From Varroa destructor (lineage: Eukaryota > Arthropoda > Arachnida > Mesostigmata > Varroidae): a stretch of DNA of 64,000 nucleotides. The number at the start of each line of letters is the position of its first letter. The stretch's first letter is position 1. Below, in pieces: positions 57,160 through 64,000 of this stretch. The notes beneath the pieces are model-generated. The model saw nothing but the letters and a program-made list of their open reading frames with translations, was not told the DNA's origin and made no database searches. A program made the position numbers and the translations under genes. The DNA lies in the NCBI RefSeq assembly GCF_002443255.2, contig NW_019211456.1:14468229-14532228 (forward strand). The letters are read 5' to 3'.

Positions 57160-60100
57160 GATTGTTTAGCGTAAAAAGCCGTCAGATACAATATCAGGTA
57201 CCGTTCGCAGTATTAAATCTAATCGTCTGTGCATCTTCAGTGCGTCTAAAGCGTTGATCCTCCATAGGCTCCGCACGCTTCGTTTCCATTTGCAAACAGA
57301 ACCTCTACCGCCGATTGACATCGATTGCATAACTGAACAAAGACAGACTGGGCGGAAGCTGGATGAAATACTCCAACCTTTAGGCAATATGAGCGGCTTG
57401 TTTCAGCTTTATGCGGGCTTCCATTCGATGACTCTCAAAACTTCTTCAAATAGACCTAAACGAGTTTGAGCACCATTTAAATATAGCCTTGTCAATATAC
57501 GGCCATCCCAAATTTCCATAGCATTATAGCTATAGAGGTACTTAGGGCCGATCAGCCAATAGATACTAAGCTACAACTGAACGTTCCTCACATGTAAAAT
57601 TTTCTTGATCCTACTTGTGGGTTTGATGTCGCATATGATTCAACAGCTCTCTCGAGCTCCCCTATCTGTCTGTATTGTTTGCGTCGAAAAGAAAACGCAA
57701 GATTTCTGCAATAAAATAATAGGGATAAAGATAAGGTCGTATGTACGAGCAGACCGACCCTATGCCAAGGAGGATTATCCAATGTTGCTTAACAGTTGCC
57801 TCCTTTTAAAAGCTAGTGCATAGCACCCGATAATAATGATTATGGTTCGGTACCATAATCCGTCGAATTCTTTTTTTAGGAACAAAGATACCCTGCGAAA
57901 TAGTATTTACGCAGAATCTCGGTGATTATAAAACAAAAAAATAATAAGCATACATCTATATGGTCTATCTATTTTAGCCAATAATTACACTACAAATATA
58001 CAGATATGTATCTGTACTCGTGGCTTATATATACCTTATGAAAAAAGTTACCAGCGGATATATAAAAAAAAATTGAATTCCCTATATAGGACTTCTTATA
58101 CAGATCCTATACGGACCTGGCCAAAAACCCTTTTTATGTAGCAATAATGCACTTACTTATCATTGTACATGCATTACATGTATTACCAGTTTTAACACAG
58201 TTACTATACTATGCTGATAATTACACTATTAATTAATAAATTAACTTGTCACCCATTTTCTTCAGATTGGTCTGTTTATATCCATCCAGAACCTCGTTAT
58301 CAAATCAATAGCTGAGATAGTATGGTACTACAGAAAGCTTAAAACCACAGATATTTTAAACAACAGTAAGTACGAAGATATACAAGACAAAATTTGCAAA
58401 GGTTATTTTCACAAACAGAACACATACATATTATATCTTCATTTCAGTGGAATTACTAGTGAACACGCCTTGATACAATTGACCGTAAAAACGCACATTT
58501 CAGGTGCAATATAGCACAAAGTATAATTTAAGAAGAGGTGCTGTTTATCGGCGCCCCTTTGAAGAGTTTGATTTGATTCAGAAGTGAGTATTCTAGAGTT
58601 AAACGACAGATTTCTTGCATATTATTAATTAGAATCGGCATACTAAGTAAAAGCGTTCTCAGTAACTTATTCAAAAGATATAGCTATTTAGCAAGTTGCT
58701 CCATTAGCAAATATGGCGGACATTTCAGCTAGCTCGAACCACTAAAACCCAATTCTGCAAACTGACATCAAATGGTTTTCGTCTTGACAAGTATAGTAAG
58801 GTCCTAAAATTCAATAAATAAAATAAATCAAAGTATAATGGTTGAAATAGGTACAATGTAGTACAACAAAAACTTCCAAACGGTATGGACCTGTGTGGGA
58901 GCTCCGCTTATATTCGCACCATCCGACGCAATCGCGAGACAACGCCCTCGTTCTTACCGAAAGAACGAGGAGTGCGATCCAAGACGCGCTGTTGTTAACG
59001 GGATGATTTTATAAGGCCATGCAATCTACACACATTCCAGCCGAACGCAAACCCTTGGATCTTTCCCGGGACACTGGGACTCGACCGGATGGCTTGATGT
59101 CAGCATCGTGTACAAAAACGCCATTACTTGCCTAAGCCGCCACTGTCGCCTGTACTTTTGCGTAGTCATGCACCGTAGCCTGCAGCCGAAGAGCCTGGTA
59201 TGTTGCTAAAAACGCAGGGAAAAGGAAGTCACGCACCTGCCGAAACCGCTTTAACATACGCACACCATGCAGTCAGTAACAATCGAAACAACAGAGGTGT
59301 AGCGTAATATCCAGAACAACTTTTTAGAGAACTAGATAAAAGCATTATTTGTTCTACAGAACACAATGAAGTACCGAAATTCGTTTACAAAAGATTTCAT
59401 TAGAAATTCTAAAGGTAACTGTAGTATTGATGACAGGCTCAAGGCAACTTTCCAAGAGTCTTTTCCCGGAACTCGAGTGATTCAACTACGTACACAGAAT
59501 TTTTAAAACTATGAAATAAATTAGTTGTTTTACCTAGTAATTCTCCCAAAAATTACTGGTCATTTTAAAAATTCCTTGCTGTTTACTTTATACTACTGTG
59601 TATTTACTCACTTGTTCGAGTTTAAATTATTGACCGATCACCTCTAAGTTGTTATCGTTATTCATTTCGCAAGAGTGAAGCGTGATCGGTTGGGTTTTTT
59701 TGGACATGTTTTAGGTTAGTATAAACATTTCTTTTGCATGAACAATGTAAACGGGAAATGATCGTTTGAAATATTGTAGTCGGACAAGGAGGAACCTCAT
59801 TTATATCCCCATGTCCGTGTTTTCAGTATGCTCTATTCATTTTCTATTACATTCTTTACAATTTGGTCTCCAAGTTACTGAAGGCAAAACAAAATCATAG
59901 CCTAAACAGTTCTCTCTAACAATGAGGCACATTTGTTGTCTGCCTTACATACATAGAAAAAAATATATGCCAAAACGAACCTGAGACTTTTCCTTTCGAG
60001 GACATAAATTTACGTAATTGCACATACATTTATAAACTATTACAGTATCGTCTGAAACAGTTACATTTGCATATGTTGAACGACCACCATAGAGATCGTT

Positions 60101-60750
60101 CCTAAAATCGAATGAAGTTGTATTTTACGGCTTACTTCATTGCATTGTAAAGCGAGCTTCCATTAAAGGAAAATTGTTAATTAAAGAAAAATTAAAGGAA
60201 AAAGTTCCCGTTTCGTTTCGGCACCGAGAACTTCGGTTTTCGATTTTAATGTTATTATCATCTAACGTATCGTAGCCTCAAATTGACTCCGCAGCAGTGT
60301 TTAACGGATCTCAGTTTTCATCGTCGTTATTGTACAAGTTATCAGGTATAAGTTGTTTGATACAAAATGATTTACAGCTAAAAAGATGTAACTTACAAAA
60401 GAATGCATCTGTAAACCTCTGCTTTCATCGAACACAATCGAAACAAAAATAACGATTTACTTGATTAACTCTTGCTTATCATTAAGGCGTCTATCATTAA
60501 GAAACATTGAAATACTGTAAATAAGTAAAGCAAGCAACGTAAATAAGAAAAGAAGGAGGAAAAAAGAGAAAAACATTAGCTGTTTACTACTGTATGAGCT
60601 GCACAAGACGAACGTACACATAACTATTTGCACCTGTAAGAAACTCACTTTTGGTTTTCAATTCCATCTTCAATATCGTTACACAAATCCAGTAGGGCTT
60701 CCTTCTCGAATAGTGTTCAACGCATGTATATGTTATCACTATTTAAAAAA
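57160..60750. other. Intergenic stretch, no supported gene
   Basis: On the - strand at 57288-57190, a 31-codon ATG frame (METKRAEPMEDQRF...) could be a further 5' exon of the coiled-coil gene, but its possible donor phase does not fit. A GC-richer patch at 58880-59280 has a hairpin and a coding-like - strand frame broken by one stop. The rest is AT-rich without recognisable signals. Confidence 0.4.
58946..58970. repeat. Hairpin, 10-bp arms
   Basis: CCTCGTTCTT (58946-58955) and AAGAACGAGG (58961-58970) are perfect reverse complements with a 5-base loop, in a GC-richer island. Role unknown. Confidence 0.9.
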
Positions 60751-60754
60751 TATG

Positions 60755-61204
60755 TAATCTCGGAATGGGTGAGAAAAACGGGCTGGAGCTTTTCTTAGAA
60801 GGAGAAAAGCGAGGGCATTCTCTTCATCGGAAAAAAGAACGTGTGCGGAAATCAATCTCCATTCATTGAGGCGACAGATTAAGATGATAAAGGCTGCTAG
60901 ATACCTGGGTATACACCTAGACAAGGAACTTAGTGGCCTACTCTTTCTTAGGACGACTAAGGTCAACGCCGTATCAACGGGGTGCAGACAAAGGCTTTTG
61001 CTGTCGAACGCCGAATCAATAGGGCTCTTCGATTTTCCAGTTTGGTTCGGATCATTTACTAATTTCAAAACAAGCAAGATAAAAAGCTTTTCCGTAACGC
61101 ACTGCGAATTCCCCAAGCATATAGGACTATCAGTACGTCAGCGGTTCTTTTCTAGGCCAGAATATTTTCGTAAAACTTGGAAGTCGAAAGAAGGAAGCAA
61201 CTAG
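60755..61204 (+). mobile_element. Non-LTR retrotransposon reverse-transcriptase remnant
   Basis: The first frame reads EWVRKTGW.FS then KSEGILFIGKKN, matching the W....GL....KTE.ILF segment that follows the palm of LINE-type (Jockey/I/R1-like) reverse transcriptases. After a frameshift, ARYLGIHLDKELS followed by TTKVNAVST matches the thumb motif KYLGVxLDxxL...HI...... A stop interrupts the first part. No catalytic YxDD box or endonuclease was seen, so it is a fragment of the end of the RT domain; the clade is not certain. Host genes nearby are not disrupted. Confidence 0.7.
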
Positions 61205-64000
61205 CGTTGGCCTGGGCTCGGGATACATGACCAGATCCCAAATATCAGGAAGAGCGGGAACGCCCTAGAGGAGAGAATGTAATACAGGTCAGTGTGGGCC
61301 ATAAAGATTACCCGTCATCAGAGTTAAAAAGGCCCTATCTGAAAATCAAGGGGTCGAAAGTACCTCTGTGCGCCAGTTACTAACCCATCTCGCTTTGGAA
61401 GCTGTAAGGACAGGAGTCAGAGACAGACTTTGACTATGTAAAACAGAGATGGTACACCTTTTAGAACAAGATCCGCTTTTGAGCTGCCTGGAACAAAGCT
61501 AACATGGAGTTTACGGGGACTGCTATTTGGTCTGAAAACGCGGAGGGATCGCAGTAAAATGTTTTGATGGAAAAGAGTGCTTCGGACAGCAGCGAAGAAC
61601 GAGATTCTTCCTCAAGACATTCGAATTTTGGGTTCACCGGTGTTAGGACATCGTGGGTCTAATAAGATGGGAACCTGGAAATGACCACGGCCGATCGATC
61701 CATAGGCACCCTCTACTTCTCCTGCCAGTCCGTACGCGATTCAATTGAATTAAATTCTTAGGCACAGAAGTCATGAACAGGTTATTGACGACTTAGTATG
61801 ATACGCCACTACAGAGCATACTTGAACGTACTTGCTTTGTAAAAGTCAGTTCCCTAAAATGTCGCGTCTCGTTAAGTTCATGTCGTTTCCGCCTGCTGCT
61901 TTTGGGTCATATATACGTCTTCTATGTTGAGATCCTGTTCACGTTATCTGGTTTATACTCATTGCAAAAATGGCAAGTACTATGGTGGGACTTCCGTAGG
62001 GTTATCAAAACGAAATGCACACACAGTAGCCGTAACATCTTCGTAGTTCCACCATTCCAAAAAGGATAAAGAGAGATACATAGAGGATAACGGCAGAAAT
62101 GCACATAGTGAAGAATGTTATAACGGAGACTTGAATAGAACTTCATAAATATGGGGTTGTAAAAGCAAATTCCCGTGACGACTTTAGTTAGTATCTTCAA
62201 ACACGTCGTTGCGTAGGAGATGCTATATACTAAGGTATGCACTGGACTTCAGCGACAGGTGAATCTACTTCGATCCTAAATGACATAGATGTGGAATATT
62301 TGTCAGATTCTTTCTATCGATCTCTTCGTAAATTTTAAGACAGACAAAAAACAATTAACAATTTAGAACCGGAGCGTCATGTTGCTGTTGGTAATATAAG
62401 TGTGTAAACTAAAGCAGTTAGGACAAAAGCCGAGCAATTCATGAGGTGGATAATGCCTTATAGATCTAAATGATTATATACAGGGGCCCAAGCAAGCCTC
62501 TCAGACCTATAGCACTTCCTTAAGGTGGGGCTCAAAATTGAACCATATCTCATTCTCGCAGACTATAATGAATATCTTCAAGATTAAGGTTACAAACGAA
62601 ACCTATAATAATATTATAATTTTTAATATTAAATATATAATATCTAGAATTTTAGCCGATACTACCCGTGTTCCTTCACATTAATATGGTTCATTAACGA
62701 TATTCTTCCCTCCAAAATCAAGAGCGAAGACGTTTGACCTTTTTTTCTTCCTCATTAACTGGTTTCGCGCAAAAGGGGTGGCGAAGCCTTCCGTTTAGAA
62801 GTGCTTCCCTCATAAACCGAGCATGATAGATTATTTCAATAGTGATTAGCAAAATTTAATGTGACATAGTTCGAAGTACTTTATTTGAAGATTATAATTA
62901 ATTTACCCATAATCAAGTCAAATTGAAACAATGAAACTAGTCTGCTCTAATATTTCTATTGAGTACTATGCTGAATAGTTTTCTTAAACATATTTACAGT
63001 TCACAATTCAAATGCCCGTTACCTTGTGAAATTCTTGCGTTTGTGTAATTGTAAAGGGCGTTGTCCAGCATCCGTAATCCTAGGGAAAACGGAAGACTTT
63101 TTTTATACGTAGCTGAGTCTGCGAGGCTACAATTTGGACTATTTCATACCGGGTGGCACCGCACATAAACATGGTATTGAAGACAACTCAATCGCTCCGA
63201 CAGTGAAGCGGCCTATATCCAGCACTAAACAGTGGCCCGACATAGCGAATGATGTTTTACAGGAAACAATGCGGGTCTGGCAAATGGATGTCCATTTTGT
63301 CAGAGGTTCCCGAGGCTATCGCAAGAAATGTTAGTTAAGACATCCGAATTTGGACTGATCGACCTGAGGGGAATAGATCACCTTCTAACACAGTTCCCTA
63401 CCGAACACTAATCCTCTGCGGACTGGCGCTACCTATCGTACATTCACAGTAATGAACGCCTCGAAGATGACGCCGTCTATACATCGGTGCGATGTCGGAC
63501 GCTACAGCCAGTTAATCAGGCCCTGCATGTGCAGCTTCCAACAAGACCACCAAAATCCCAAATAGAAGCTTTGTTTCTATCCTTCGTAAAAGAAAAGAAG
63601 ATTCTGTGGCAAAGCAAGACAGCTTCTAAAGAAATTGCGTCTGTTAATCCGAGGAGATCAACATGGGAAAGCAACGTGAAATGACATTGACCAATTCGCT
63701 CCAAAGTGACTAACACTGCTCCTACCAGCCCGTTGTATTGCCTAAATATTGGAAAGTCTGCAAGCTGACAGAGATCGATTTTTACGGGAGATGAGGTTGA
63801 AATCTTTTGGGCAAGATCTCGACGAACGAAGCTCAACTATCTGGGAGAGATCTAGACATTGCTCAACGCTCTAGCGAATCGTATCAATCCAAAGCGTTCA
63901 ATGACACATTTCAAATCTCCGCCTAAACTGGTTGTTAAATGCGAAAATTTGAGAAATGCACGGGTAGCTTGACATCAAGAAAGAGCTATCCGGCAACAGC
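61205..64000. other. Probable repeat-derived or intergenic sequence
   Basis: The first few hundred bases may be the rest of the retrotransposon's second open frame, but no RNase H or zinc-knuckle motif is clear. Further on, short open frames at 63134-63334 and 63487-63684 (+ strand) have no recognisable domain. An AT-rich stretch lies at 62580-62640. Confidence 0.35.

Noticed and set aside
1..64000. CRISPR arrays, bacterial operons, rRNA genes
   Set aside because: No regularly spaced direct repeats, ribosome-binding sites or rRNA-like sequence were seen; the gene structure is eukaryotic.

Overview
The window looks like nuclear DNA of an arthropod, most likely a chelicerate such as a mite. 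It is AT-rich, with long non-coding stretches, spliceosomal introns (GT...AG), AT and GA microsatellites, and degenerate mobile-element and pseudogene remains. The taxon is inferred from the muscle myosin, which reads closest to tick/mite sarcomeric myosins as I know that family. I could not run a search.

The dominant feature is one complete sarcomeric (class II) muscle myosin heavy chain gene on the + strand. It has a TATA-box promoter near 23.84 kb, a short non-coding first exon, and 14 coding exons between 25081 and 42899. The exon ends I place give matching phases at every junction. The total is 5799 coding bases, or 1932 residues plus stop, the usual size for this family. All hallmark elements are present: P-loop, switch I, switch II, both reactive cysteines, converter, two IQ-type light-chain sites, about 1,100 residues of coiled coil and a short tailpiece. 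Poly(A) signals lie about 0.86-0.92 kb after the stop. Unlike the Drosophila Mhc gene, which switches several exon sets, I find one intact version of each exon here. There is one clear decayed second copy of the exon that corresponds to Drosophila exon 7, at 31491-31580.

A second multi-exon gene lies on the - strand between about 57.16 and 53.51 kb. Four exons join in phase 0 to a lysine/arginine-rich, probably coiled-coil protein of about 286 residues that I cannot assign to a family.

The rest is mostly intergenic. It contains a kinase pseudogene resembling TTK/Mps1 (- strand, about 5 kb), a weaker kinase-like relic (+ strand, about 45 kb), a relic of an FAD-dependent monooxygenase with a broken Rossmann motif (+ strand, about 16.8 kb), and a non-LTR reverse-transcriptase fragment (+ strand, about 60.8-61.2 kb). 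Several perfect inverted repeats are also present, the most striking a 44-bp palindrome at 17130-17173. A few unassigned open frames are reported with low confidence. I saw no CRISPR array, no rRNA and no convincing tRNA.
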